Shown here piece after piece: positions 1 through 6,625 of a stretch of 16,014 bases of DNA. The DNA is from an uncultured Thiomonas sp. (lineage in GTDB: Bacteria; Pseudomonadota; Gammaproteobacteria; Burkholderiales; Burkholderiaceae_C): NCBI GenBank assembly GCA_937927695.1, contig CALBRU010000301.1:1-16014 (forward strand), written 5' to 3'. The notes beneath the pieces are model-generated. The model was not told the DNA's origin, searched no databases, and saw only the letters and a program-made list of their open reading frames with translations. The position numbers were made by a program, and so were the translations under genes. How positions within the stretch are numbered: position 1 is the first letter of the stretch; every line of letters begins with the position of its first letter.

Positions 1-40
1 TGAGACACCAATTGGCGGCGTCTCGACCGATCCACCACTC

Positions 41-45
41 AGGAG
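41..45 (+). promoter_or_regulatory. Shine-Dalgarno AGGAG deciding the first gene's start
   Basis: AGGAG ends eight bases before the ATG at 54. The same frame has an earlier ATG at 12 with no purine-rich site in the visible sequence ahead of it, so this site favours the shorter protein starting MTTPTQQPS. Confidence 0.7.
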
Positions 46-53
46 CTTTGAAC

Positions 54-434
54 ATGACCACCCCGACCCAACAACCCTCTGCTCAAGAACTACTGGCCAA
101 AATGCGCGCTGGCATGGGGCGCGTTCCCGCTGCCATCGAAAAATCCACCGTGGTCGATGACGGCCTGATTCAGGAGCACATGCGCTCGCGCATGTACGCC
201 ATGCCGGCAGAAGGCGCACTGGACGAACAGACGCGCACGCTCATCTATCTGGCCGCCGCGCTGGCCGGCTCCAGCCCGGCCTGCGTGCGCGCCATGGCCG
301 ACAAAGTGGTGCAGCAGGGCATTCCCAAAGCCAAGGTGCTGGAAACCGTGCATATCGCGCGCTTTGCCATGGCCACCAAGATGATCGGCGATGCCGAGCC
401 GGTGTTCGACGCGCTGGTTGGCGCAGAGAAATAA
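54..434 (+). CDS. Carboxymuconolactone decarboxylase / AhpD-like protein lacking the full CxxC-H motif
   Basis: This 126-residue protein has the look of the all-helical CMD/AhpD family: a charged helix (DEQTRTLIYLAAALAG, about 58-72) followed by the family's active-site helix, then a second helix pair ending PVFDALVG. Redox-active members carry CxxC followed by His four residues later. Here the segment reads SPACVRAM at 74-81, so the first Cys is Ser74, only Cys77 remains and the His is Met81. It therefore probably cannot cycle a disulfide like AhpD; a decarboxylase-like or non-catalytic role is open. The start at 54 is chosen for its AGGAG site. The next gene follows 24 bases downstream, so the two are likely co-transcribed. 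Family assignment is by eye; substrate unknown. Confidence 0.75.
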   Translation: MTTPTQQPSAQELLAKMRAGMGRVPAAIEKSTVVDDGLIQEHMRSRMYAMPAEGALDEQTRTLIYLAAALAGSSPACVRAMADKVVQQGIPKAKVLETVHIARFAMATKMIGDAEPVFDALVGAEK

Positions 435-458
435 TCCAACTATTCAGGGAGTTTCGCC

Positions 459-1394
459 ATGAACGGTATTTCAAGCCCAATGGTTTCCATGCACGCCAAC
501 GCTCTGGCGCATCCCTGGTCTGCCGAAGCCCTGCGCGGGCTCGACGGTGCCGTCACCCTGTACGCTGAGCTGCGCGTGACCGGCGCGCAGCACACCGCCT
601 TGCTCGCCGCCATCGACGCCCTGGGCGCGGCGCTGCGCGGCAAGCCGGGTTTCGTGCAAGTCGCGCTCAAGCAGATGAGCGGCGACTCCACCATGGTGAA
701 GAACTACCCTGAGACCTACAAAGGCGTGCTGGCGACGGCCTATCTCGAAGGAGCCGAAGCCGGGGTGCAGCCTTACTTCTACACCTTGTTCATCCGCTTC
801 GCCGACGCGGCCAGTGCCACTGCTGCCGATCTCGAAGCCGACTTCGCCGCGCGCCTGCAACCCCTGCTGCATGCCGGAGTCGCGCCGCAGTCGCCTGAAA
901 TGGCGGCCTATCGCGCGGTGTATCAGACCGTGGGCGCAGGCGACCGCCAAGGCATCTACACCTCGGCGCAGCAGGTCGAAGCCTTTTTGCGCGCCCCGCT
1001 CGACCTGCCCGAGCGCGACACCGTCACCGTGGAAAATCACGTGATGATCAACGACACCGACCGCGCGACCTGGGAGCCCAAGGTCATGGCCCTGCTCGAA
1101 GTGGCGCAAAACACCTTCGAGCCGCAGAGCGACCCGGCGGGTATGGGTCAGGCCGGCACGCGCGACAACCGCCTCTATCGCAAGGCGCTGTCCACCGAGA
1201 TCCTGCGCAACGCCCATGCCGATGGCGGCCTGCGCGCCTACATCATGCACGGGCTATGGGAGTCGGTGTGGGATCACGAGAACTCGCACCTTGACGCGCG
1301 CTTCCTTGCGGCCGCCGGGCCGGTGGGCGCTGCGGCCGTAGTCGGCCCGGTGGAGCCGTTCTACCTCACTCGCCGCCTCGTGCTGGCTGACTGA
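459..1394 (+). CDS. Cysteine-free two-domain alpha/beta-barrel-like protein with a sulfur oxygenase reductase-like metal motif
   Basis: This 311-residue protein starts at an ATG preceded by AGGGAG (446-451). The N-terminal half has a strand-like segment AVTLYAELRV (31-40) and a GKPGFVQVAL segment (61-70), as in antibiotic-biosynthesis-monooxygenase-type ferredoxin-like domains. The C-terminal half ends WESVWDHENSH...GPVEPFY. In archaeal sulfur oxygenase reductase (SOR) the mononuclear iron is held by His86, His90 and Glu114 in a very similar setting (W..W.DHE..H...GP.EP.Y). The equivalents here are His273, His277 and Glu299. Length also matches SOR (about 310), but the motif lies in the second half rather than the first, and there is no Cys anywhere, so SOR's catalytic persulfide Cys is missing. 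It may be an iron oxygenase of another kind. SOR relationship is an inference from the motif; function unknown. Confidence 0.6.
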   Translation: MNGISSPMVSMHANALAHPWSAEALRGLDGAVTLYAELRVTGAQHTALLAAIDALGAALRGKPGFVQVALKQMSGDSTMVKNYPETYKGVLATAYLEGAEAGVQPYFYTLFIRFADAASATAADLEADFAARLQPLLHAGVAPQSPEMAAYRAVYQTVGAGDRQGIYTSAQQVEAFLRAPLDLPERDTVTVENHVMINDTDRATWEPKVMALLEVAQNTFEPQSDPAGMGQAGTRDNRLYRKALSTEILRNAHADGGLRAYIMHGLWESVWDHENSHLDARFLAAAGPVGAAAVVGPVEPFYLTRRLVLAD

Positions 1395-1592
1395 ATGGCT
1401 GCGCCCACCGCTGCCACCGATTCCGCCCCGAGCGCCTGGGAGCGCCTGGGGCGCTCCATGCTGGCGGAGTTTCTCGGTGTGGCTGGGCCTGTACAAACCG
1501 CCGAGCGAACCCTGATCGCAGCAAACTCCGACTTCACCGATCTCTGGAAAGGCCACCATGACTTCTTCACCCGCATTTCCCGCCGCCCATGA
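1395..1592 (+). CDS. Doubtful small ORF directly abutting the SOR-like gene
   Basis: This frame encodes 65 residues (MAAPTAATDSAPSAWERLG...). Its ATG follows the stop codon of the SOR-like gene with no gap, and it lies in the same frame, so it is either a coupled small gene or simply the open continuation beyond the stop. It overlaps the VOC gene by 35 bases. No membrane segment, signal or family motif is recognised; the protein is rich in Ala and charged residues. A Shine-Dalgarno site is not evident. Reported so that the interval between 1394 and 1558 is accounted for; it may be non-coding. Confidence 0.25.
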   Translation: MAAPTAATDSAPSAWERLGRSMLAEFLGVAGPVQTAERTLIAANSDFTDLWKGHHDFFTRISRRP

Positions 1593-2010
1593 GTTCCACA
1601 TGAGCCTGCGCGTGGCCGATCTGGCGCGCAGCACGGCGTTCTACACCGCGTTTTTCGGCCTGCCGCCCAAAGACCGCACCGCGCGCTACAGCACCTTTAT
1701 CGTGCCGCATCTGCACCTCAACCTGGTGCTGCTGGTCAACGACCGCGGCGAGACGCTCGACACCTACAGCCTCTACCACCTCGGGCTGGGCGTGGCGGGC
1801 AAGGCCGAGGTCATCGCGGCCCACCACGCCGCCGTGGCCGCGGGCGCCGAGATCGTCAAACCCCCGCGCACCACCTGGCGCGGCACGCCACTGCACGAAC
1901 TGTGGCTGCGCGACCCCAGTGGCTACCTGCTGGAGGTCTATGCCCGGCTCACCGATGCTGAACTGGCGCAGATGCCCGCCGATCAAGAGCCTGTGTTTCT
2001 GCTCGACTGA
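1558..2010 (+). CDS. VOC (glyoxalase/dioxygenase-fold) family protein
   Basis: This 150-residue protein has the paired beta-alpha-beta-beta-beta modules of the vicinal oxygen chelate superfamily: FHMSLRVADLARSTAFYTAFFG at the N-terminus, YHLGLGV in the middle, and DPSGYLLEVYARL near the end. Likely metal ligands are His14, His74 and Glu126. The layout (HMSLRV...RYSTFIV..LHLNLVLL...LGLGV) recalls the CadI/ArsI-type group, but the Cys pair that ArsI uses to bind trivalent arsenic is absent (TTWRGT at 105-110), so C-As lyase activity is unlikely. GGAAAGG (1546-1552) precedes the ATG. Small co-directional gene between the SOR-like and thioredoxin-like genes; substrate not predictable. Confidence 0.8.
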   Translation: MTSSPAFPAAHEFHMSLRVADLARSTAFYTAFFGLPPKDRTARYSTFIVPHLHLNLVLLVNDRGETLDTYSLYHLGLGVAGKAEVIAAHHAAVAAGAEIVKPPRTTWRGTPLHELWLRDPSGYLLEVYARLTDAELAQMPADQEPVFLLD

Positions 2011-2047
2011 CGCCCTTGCCCGAGCTTGATCGCGATAAGATCAGTTG

Positions 2048-2335
2048 ATGACTTGCGCCATCGGCTCCCACGACTGTTCCATCCGGTTCGAGATTCTCGG
2101 CTCCGGCCTCGATGCGGAAAAACTCAAACGGCGTCTGTCCTGCGCACTCGGTGGTCTGGGCTGGCGGGGGCAGATTCGGCTGCAAGCGGATGCGCATCGG
2201 GCCCTTGACCTGGGCGCCACCCGCGACCCGGTTCTGCTGGCCGACGGGATTCTGTTTGCGCAGGGACTGCCGCGCACAGAGGAACTCGAAGCGCTGCTGC
2301 GGGCGCGCCTTGGCGTGCCCCCCGATCCCACCTGA
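2048..2335 (+). CDS. Thioredoxin-like miniprotein without the CxxC active site
   Basis: The 95-residue product resembles the small thioredoxin-fold family (MTH895-like, 'redox-active disulfide protein 2'): strand FEILGSG (14-20), the helix that normally starts with CxxC, then a DPVLLADG strand with the cis-proline position (Pro61), and a closing helix TEELEALLRARL. In typical relatives GxGCxxCxxL is seen; here it is GSGLDAEKLK, so the two Cys are Leu21 and Glu24. Three other Cys (3, 10, 32) lie outside the motif. A TTG immediately before the ATG could also start translation (2045). The stop lies six bases before the next gene's ATG, suggesting coupling with the cation exporter. Probably a non-redox binding or regulatory protein; inferred. 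Confidence 0.6.
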   Translation: MTCAIGSHDCSIRFEILGSGLDAEKLKRRLSCALGGLGWRGQIRLQADAHRALDLGATRDPVLLADGILFAQGLPRTEELEALLRARLGVPPDPT

Positions 2336-2341
2336 ACGACC

Positions 2342-3289
2342 ATGAGTCACGACCACGCTCACGCGCATCACGACCTGCCGCAGGACTTCGGTCCCCGATT
2401 CGCTCTGGGCATCGGCCTGAATATCGCCTTCGTCGCGATCGAGGCGTTCTATGGCTGGCGCGCGGGATCGTTGGCGCTGCTGGCCGATGCGGGGCACAAC
2501 CTGGGCGATGTCGGCGGACTGGCGCTGGGCTGGGCCGGACTGGCCGCGGGTCGGTTGCACGCCAGCGACCGCCACACCTACGGCTGGCAGCGTGCGTCCA
2601 TCCTGGCCAGCTTCCTCAATGCCGTCCTGCTGCTGGTGCTCATGGGCGGGCTGGCGCTCGAAGCGTTCCAGCGTCTGACGCATCCCGGCAGGGTCGATGA
2701 ATGGCCGGTGCTGATCGTGGCTGCGGTCGGGATTCTGATCAACGGCGCCACGGCGTGGCTGTTCGCATCGGGCGCCCGAAGCGATCTGAACATCCGCGGT
2801 GCCTTCCTGCACATGGCGGCGGACGCGCTGGTGTCGCTGGGCGTGGTCATCGGCGCGGCCGTGGTTCTGGCAACGGGCTGGATGTGGCTGGACCCGGCGA
2901 TTTCCCTGGTCATCGTCGCCGTAGTGGTGTGGGGAACCTGGTCGCTGTTCTCGCAATCGCTGCACCTGATGTTCGACGGCGTGCCGCGCGAAGTCGATCT
3001 GCCGGCGGTGCGCAGTCGGCTCCTCGGGCTGGAAGGCGTCCTGGCGCTGCACGATCTGCATGTCTGGGCGCTGTCCACCTCGAAGGTCAGTCTGACCGCG
3101 CATCTCGTGGTGCGCCAAGGCGTCGATTCCGCCGCGCTGCTCGAACACGCCGAACACATGCTGCATGACGCGTTCGACATCACCCATGTCACGTTGCAAC
3201 TGGAAACCGAGGATTTTGCCGCGCATTGCGCGCTTGCCGCAGCAGCCGCCGCCTGCCCGGGAAGCGCCGCACAGAGCCCAGCCCGATGA
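2342..3289 (+). CDS. Cation diffusion facilitator (CzcD/ZitB-type divalent metal exporter)
   Basis: This 315-residue protein exports divalent cations (commonly Zn, Co or Cd) across the inner membrane in exchange for protons in known relatives. It starts with a His-rich tail (MSHDHAHAHH), then six hydrophobic segments: about 20-38, 42-70, 88-110, 121-143, 153-178 and 183-205. The transport-site motifs are ADAGHNLGD (Asp49, His52, Asp56) in the second and HMAAD (His157, Asp161) in the fifth. This is the H/D layout of Zn-type CDF proteins. The cytoplasmic C-terminal domain (about 215-290) contains HDLHVWALS, as in ZitB/CzcD. The tail after 290 is Ala-rich and less conserved. No strong ribosome site precedes it; it likely depends on translation of the thioredoxin-like gene. 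Exact metal not predictable. Confidence 0.9.
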   Translation: MSHDHAHAHHDLPQDFGPRFALGIGLNIAFVAIEAFYGWRAGSLALLADAGHNLGDVGGLALGWAGLAAGRLHASDRHTYGWQRASILASFLNAVLLLVLMGGLALEAFQRLTHPGRVDEWPVLIVAAVGILINGATAWLFASGARSDLNIRGAFLHMAADALVSLGVVIGAAVVLATGWMWLDPAISLVIVAVVVWGTWSLFSQSLHLMFDGVPREVDLPAVRSRLLGLEGVLALHDLHVWALSTSKVSLTAHLVVRQGVDSAALLEHAEHMLHDAFDITHVTLQLETEDFAAHCALAAAAAACPGSAAQSPAR

Positions 3290-3526
3290 ACCGCCCGGCA
3301 GCGGCAGCTCGGTCGTCCGATGCTGCGGTGAATGCGGAACTGAGCCTGCCCGGCTTCGCGCTGCTGTTTTCCACCTCCCTACTGCTTGGCGTCACACGGC
3401 TGGGCGCTCGGCCCGGCGTTTCTCCAGGCTCGGTCGAATCGCGTTACCGCAAGCCGCGCCGGCTTTAACGCCTACCTGCCGCTGTCGGTGATCCGCCTGT
3501 TTGACCCACGGATGAACGCAAGCTGA
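3286..3526 (+). pseudogene. Possible frameshifted remnant of a small membrane protein
   Basis: An ATG at 3286 overlaps the exporter's stop (ATGA) and opens a 60-codon frame (to 3468) with one hydrophobic stretch (GFALLFSTSLLLG). The protein-like character is then lost (SVESRYRKPRRL). In the next frame, open from 3344 to the TGA at 3524-3526, the end reads RAGFNAYLPLSVIRLFDPRMNAS, which looks more protein-like. One reading is a single gene broken by a shift somewhere around 3400-3430. No family is recognised, and both halves may be chance frames in GC-rich DNA. Confidence 0.25.
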
Positions 3527-3606
3527 CCGGGATCAAGGTTTTCGCGATCAGGGTGCATCCTTTCACCCAGTGCATCGTCTTCTCTGCACAAGACAAACCA
3601 AAACCC
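3527..3606. other. Intergenic remainder before the OsmC-pump operon
   Basis: Together with the doubtful remnant before it, this completes the roughly 330-base stretch between the cation exporter and the OsmC-like gene. It is the most natural place for the promoter of the OsmC-OMF-adaptor-pump operon, but no convincing -35/-10 pair is visible: a TTGACC occurs at 3501 without a matching -10 element. No clear operator palindrome or terminator hairpin was seen. Confidence 0.4.
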
Positions 3607-3613
3607 CTGGAGG
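3607..3613 (+). promoter_or_regulatory. Shine-Dalgarno CTGGAGG of the OsmC-like gene
   Basis: CTGGAGG ends five bases before the ATG at 3619. The frame is open upstream to an ATG at 3553, but that start lacks a purine-rich site and would add a segment (MHPFTQCIVFSAQ...) not expected in the family. Confidence 0.7.
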
Positions 3614-3618
3614 TTTCC

Positions 3619-4056
3619 ATGCTCACCTATGACGTGACGCTCGACCGCCTCGATGCACACGGCGCGCAGGCGCGTTGCAAAGACGCGTGCATCGCCATCG
3701 ATTCGGCGCTCGACGGCCGCTTGGATGCATTCAATCCCGCCGAGTTGCTGCTCGCCGCGGTGGGCGCGTGCATGCTCAAAAACATCGAGCGCGTTGCCCC
3801 CATGCTCAAATTCCGCTTTCGCGGAGTGCACATCGCCGTGCACGGCGAGCGACAAGATGCGCCGCCGAAAATGGCGCGCATCGCTTACCGCATCGTCGTC
3901 GATACCGATGAAGACGACCACCGCCTCGCCCTGTTGCACCGAAATGTGCAGCAGTTCGGCACGGTATACAACACGGTCGCGGGTGGTACATCTGTCGAAG
4001 GCCGCATCGAACGCGGCAGCCTGCCCTCGCCCCAGCCCTGCGCTGATCCATCATGA
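3619..4056 (+). CDS. OsmC-like protein lacking the resolving cysteine
   Basis: This 145-residue protein matches the OsmC/Ohr fold: N-terminal strands, then FNPAELLLAAVGACMLKNIERVA (38-60) with the central helix and the peroxidatic-type Cys51, then RGVHIAVHGER and PPKMARIAYRIVVDTD strands. OsmC and Ohr reduce organic hydroperoxides using this Cys and a second one in a motif such as CPVSNTL. Here the matching segment is GTVYNTV, so the second Cys is Gly114. Cys20, Cys24 and Cys141 lie elsewhere. It may work by another thiol route or bind ligands without peroxidase activity. Its stop overlaps the next start by ATGA at 4053, so it is the first gene of the pump operon, an unusual lead gene that hints at a thiol- or lipid-related substrate (inference). 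Confidence 0.75.
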   Translation: MLTYDVTLDRLDAHGAQARCKDACIAIDSALDGRLDAFNPAELLLAAVGACMLKNIERVAPMLKFRFRGVHIAVHGERQDAPPKMARIAYRIVVDTDEDDHRLALLHRNVQQFGTVYNTVAGGTSVEGRIERGSLPSPQPCADPS

Positions 4057-5462
4057 AGCGAAATTTTCTGCACCAGCCCACGCGGCTGCGCGCTCTTGCA
4101 GCGCTCGTTTTCCTTTCTGCGGCTCAGGCATCACTGGCGCAGCAGCCCCCTGCGACGCAGGCGTCAAGCCCTGCCGTTGCGCTAACGGGCGCCGCCGCTG
4201 CCTCGGCGCCCGCGGCCGATCTGGCTGCGGTGTTGCAGACCATCGCCGCACGCTCCCCCGACGTGCTCGCCGCCCAGTCCGCCAAGGCGCAGGCCGATGC
4301 GCAGGTGCGGCTGGCGCGCGCGGCCTGGTTCGGCAAGGTCGATGCCTACGCCACGAGCCAGCACTACAACGACCCGCGGCTGACTCGCGCGATCACCCTG
4401 CCGCCCAATGTGGCGGCTTACCCCTTTTCGGCAGACCAGTTCGGTTTTGGCTTGAACGCGCAGTTGCCCATCGATCTCAGCGGTCAGATTGCCGCCGAGG
4501 TCGATGCCGCGCGCGCCCGTGCCGCCGGTGCGCAGTGGAGCGCCGCCGATATGCGGCTGCGCGCGCTGTTGCAAGGCGCCACGCTCTACCGCAATCTGCA
4601 GGCGCTGGCCGGGCAGCGGCTGGCGCTGGACAGGCAGTTGCAGTCGCTCAAAACGAGTGAGCGCGTGGCCGAGGCCGGGCTGAAGGTCGGCAACATCGCC
4701 CGTGTCGATCTGCTGCGGGTGCAGGCGGCGGTGGCTGCGGTGCAGGCGCAGATCGCTGGGGCGGATGGCCAGGAACGCAAGGTACGCGCACAGCTCGCCG
4801 CATTGATGGGCGCGCCCGGTTTCGACGCTGCCGTGCCCGCGCCCGATTCCGGGCCGACGCACTTCCCGGCCAACCGCAATCTGCTGCCCCCGTCGATCCA
4901 AACGGCGCAAAGCGCGTTGCAGGCCAGCCAAGACAAAGTGCGCGCGGCGCAGCGCGCCATGCTGCCACAGTTCGCAGCCACCGGCGGCTGGAACCGTAAC
5001 GCGGTGCATTGGGACAATCGCCCTGTGGACACTTGGCAGTTCAACCTCGGCGTGACCTTCAATCTCTGATCGGGCGGGGCGCAGACCGCCGCCGTGGATG
5101 CCGCGCAGGCCGCAGCCAACCAGGCGCAGCAACAACTTCAGGCCGCGCAAGACAATCTGCGCGCCGCGCGTGATGGCGCGGTAGCGCTGTGGAACTCGCA
5201 GGATCAGTCGTGGCGTGCCGCCGAATCGGGCTTGCGCGCTGCAGCCGAGAGCGCCCGCATCGAGCAAGACCGCTTCAAGCACGGCCTGGGTTCGGCCACC
5301 GATCTGATCGCCGCCGAGGCCGCGCTGGCTTCGGCCCGCGCCAGCGTCGCCAGCGCCCTGGCCGGCTGGTGGCAGGCCGATGACGCCCTGCGCTACGCCT
5401 ATGGCGAGCCGCCCGCCGCACTGCAAGCCGTCGATTCCACCTCTTCGAGCATCCAGCCATGA
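4053..5462 (+). pseudogene. TolC-family outer-membrane efflux factor split by an in-frame TGA
   Basis: The frame encodes a TolC-type outer-membrane channel, the exit duct for tripartite pumps. It begins with a signal peptide (MKRNFLHQPTRLRALAALVFLSAAQASLAQ) and has the long coiled-coil helices and repeated halves of the outer-membrane efflux family. Codon 339 (5067-5069) is TGA, immediately after VTFNL and before SGGAQTAAVDAAQ. Relatives continue here through a strand-turn segment (commonly ...F.GG...). After the stop the same frame runs open for 130 codons with normal family helices (RFKHGLGSATDLIAAEAALASARA) to 5462. Read through, it would give 469 residue positions, a normal family length. 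The stop may be a real nonsense mutation or a sequence error. Its first ATG overlaps the OsmC stop and its end overlaps the adaptor start, both by ATGA. Confidence 0.85.
5067..5069 (+). other. Premature in-frame TGA in the outer-membrane factor
   Basis: The codons are CTC TGA TCG. A single base change (for example TGG to TGA) would restore the frame. No selenocysteine-type hairpin is obvious directly downstream, and Cys or Sec is not expected at this place in the family. Confidence 0.8.
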
Positions 5463-6625
5463 ACACCTCAGTCAAATCCCCCGCCGCAACACCCAAGCGC
5501 AAACCCTGGTACTTGCTGCCCATCCCCATCCTGCTGATTGCAGGCGGGGCGTGGCTGCACTTTCACCGCCTGCATCAGGCCGATGCCAGCCCGCCCGCGG
5601 AGGTGACGCCCTGGGCGGTGCAGACCGGCGCAGTCCAGCGCGGCACCGTGGCCGCGAGCGTGCAAAGCGTAGCCACCGTCGAAGCGCCCAATACCATCAC
5701 GCTGGCGCCGCAGATTCAGGGCACAGTGACCTATGTCGGCCCGCGCGCCGGGGTGGCCGTCAAGCGCGGGGAGCTCTTGGTGCGCATCGACGCGCGGCAG
5801 ATCGCGAGCAATATCGGGGCGCTCGAACAGCAGCGCATTGCCGCACGCGCCAATGCCGACTACGCCGCCAAGCAGCAGGCACGCATCGACGCGGTACTGG
5901 CCGAAGGCGGGGTGAGCCAGGCGCAGGCGGATCAAGCGCGCACGGCTGCCGATGCCGCCCGTGCCTCGGTGCAGGCGTTGTCCGATCAGATCGCCGCGCT
6001 GCAAGTGCAACTCGGTTACGCCGAGCTGCGCGCACCGCAGGATGCGGTGGTGGCGCAGCGGCTGGTCGAGGTGGGCGACACCGCGGCGCCCGGCAAGCCG
6101 GTGTATCAACTCACTGCCGGCAAGGGCGCCATCGTGCGCGTGAGCCTGCCGTCCGACCAGCTTGCGCAGGTGAAGGTGGGCGACACCCTGCGCCTGAGTC
6201 AAGGCGGGCAGACGCTGGATCTACCCATCACCCGCATTGCCCCGGCGGTCAACGCGGCAGGGCTCGGCACGGTCGAGGCCGATGCGACCAGCAGCCCGTT
6301 CGGTCTGCCCAGTGGCAGCAGCGTGGCGGCAAGCATCGAACTGCGCTCGCAAGTCGCCGCGACGCTGACCGTGCCGGTGGCCGCAGTGATCGGCAGCGGC
6401 GATCAGGCGCATGTGCTGGCGTTCACGCCGGGCGCCAAGGCGGGCGAGCCCGGTCGGCTGCGCATCGTGCCGGTCAAGGTCTTGCAGGAAGGCGCGAACC
6501 GGGCCGCAGTCAGCGGTTCGCTCAATCCCGGTGAATCGGTGGTGGTCGGCCAGACCGCGGTGCTGGCGCAAATGCGCGACGGCGACGCAGCCATCACCTC
6601 GACCGGCGCAGGAGCGGCGCAATGA
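5459..6625 (+). CDS. RND efflux periplasmic adaptor (membrane fusion protein)
   Basis: This 388-residue protein links the inner-membrane pump to the outer-membrane channel. A single N-terminal membrane segment (about 17-33) anchors it; no lipobox Cys is seen, so it is a HlyD/AcrA-type anchored form. Two half-lipoyl motifs flank a short coiled-coil hairpin: TLAPQIQGTVTYVGPRAGVAVKRGELLVRID (81-111) and YAELRAPQDAVVAQRLVEVGDTA (187-209), with helices at about 115-185. A beta-barrel and membrane-proximal region follow (LTVPVAAVIG...NPGESVVVGQ). Start and end overlap neighbours by ATGA, so translation is coupled across the pump operon. Substrate cannot be read from the sequence. Confidence 0.92.
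   Translation: MNTSVKSPAATPKRKPWYLLPIPILLIAGGAWLHFHRLHQADASPPAEVTPWAVQTGAVQRGTVAASVQSVATVEAPNTITLAPQIQGTVTYVGPRAGVAVKRGELLVRIDARQIASNIGALEQQRIAARANADYAAKQQARIDAVLAEGGVSQAQADQARTAADAARASVQALSDQIAALQVQLGYAELRAPQDAVVAQRLVEVGDTAAPGKPVYQLTAGKGAIVRVSLPSDQLAQVKVGDTLRLSQGGQTLDLPITRIAPAVNAAGLGTVEADATSSPFGLPSGSSVAASIELRSQVAATLTVPVAAVIGSGDQAHVLAFTPGAKAGEPGRLRIVPVKVLQEGANRAAVSGSLNPGESVVVGQTAVLAQMRDGDAAITSTGAGAAQ

Noticed and set aside
1949..3226. 425-codon open frame on the reverse strand opposite the thioredoxin-like and CDF genes
   Set aside because: It is antisense to a clear CDF transporter, is rich in Arg, Gln and His with no hydrophobic core or motif, and is the expected by-product of GC-rich codon use.
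4182..5426. 414-codon reverse frame opposite the outer-membrane factor
   Set aside because: Low-complexity Arg/Gly/Gln composition without motifs; the forward frame has a signal peptide and family features.
5070..5462. The second half of the outer-membrane factor as a separate gene with a start at 5094
   Set aside because: The frame is continuous with the first half through one TGA, and the putative start (GTG-type) lacks a ribosome site; it is the tail of one gene.
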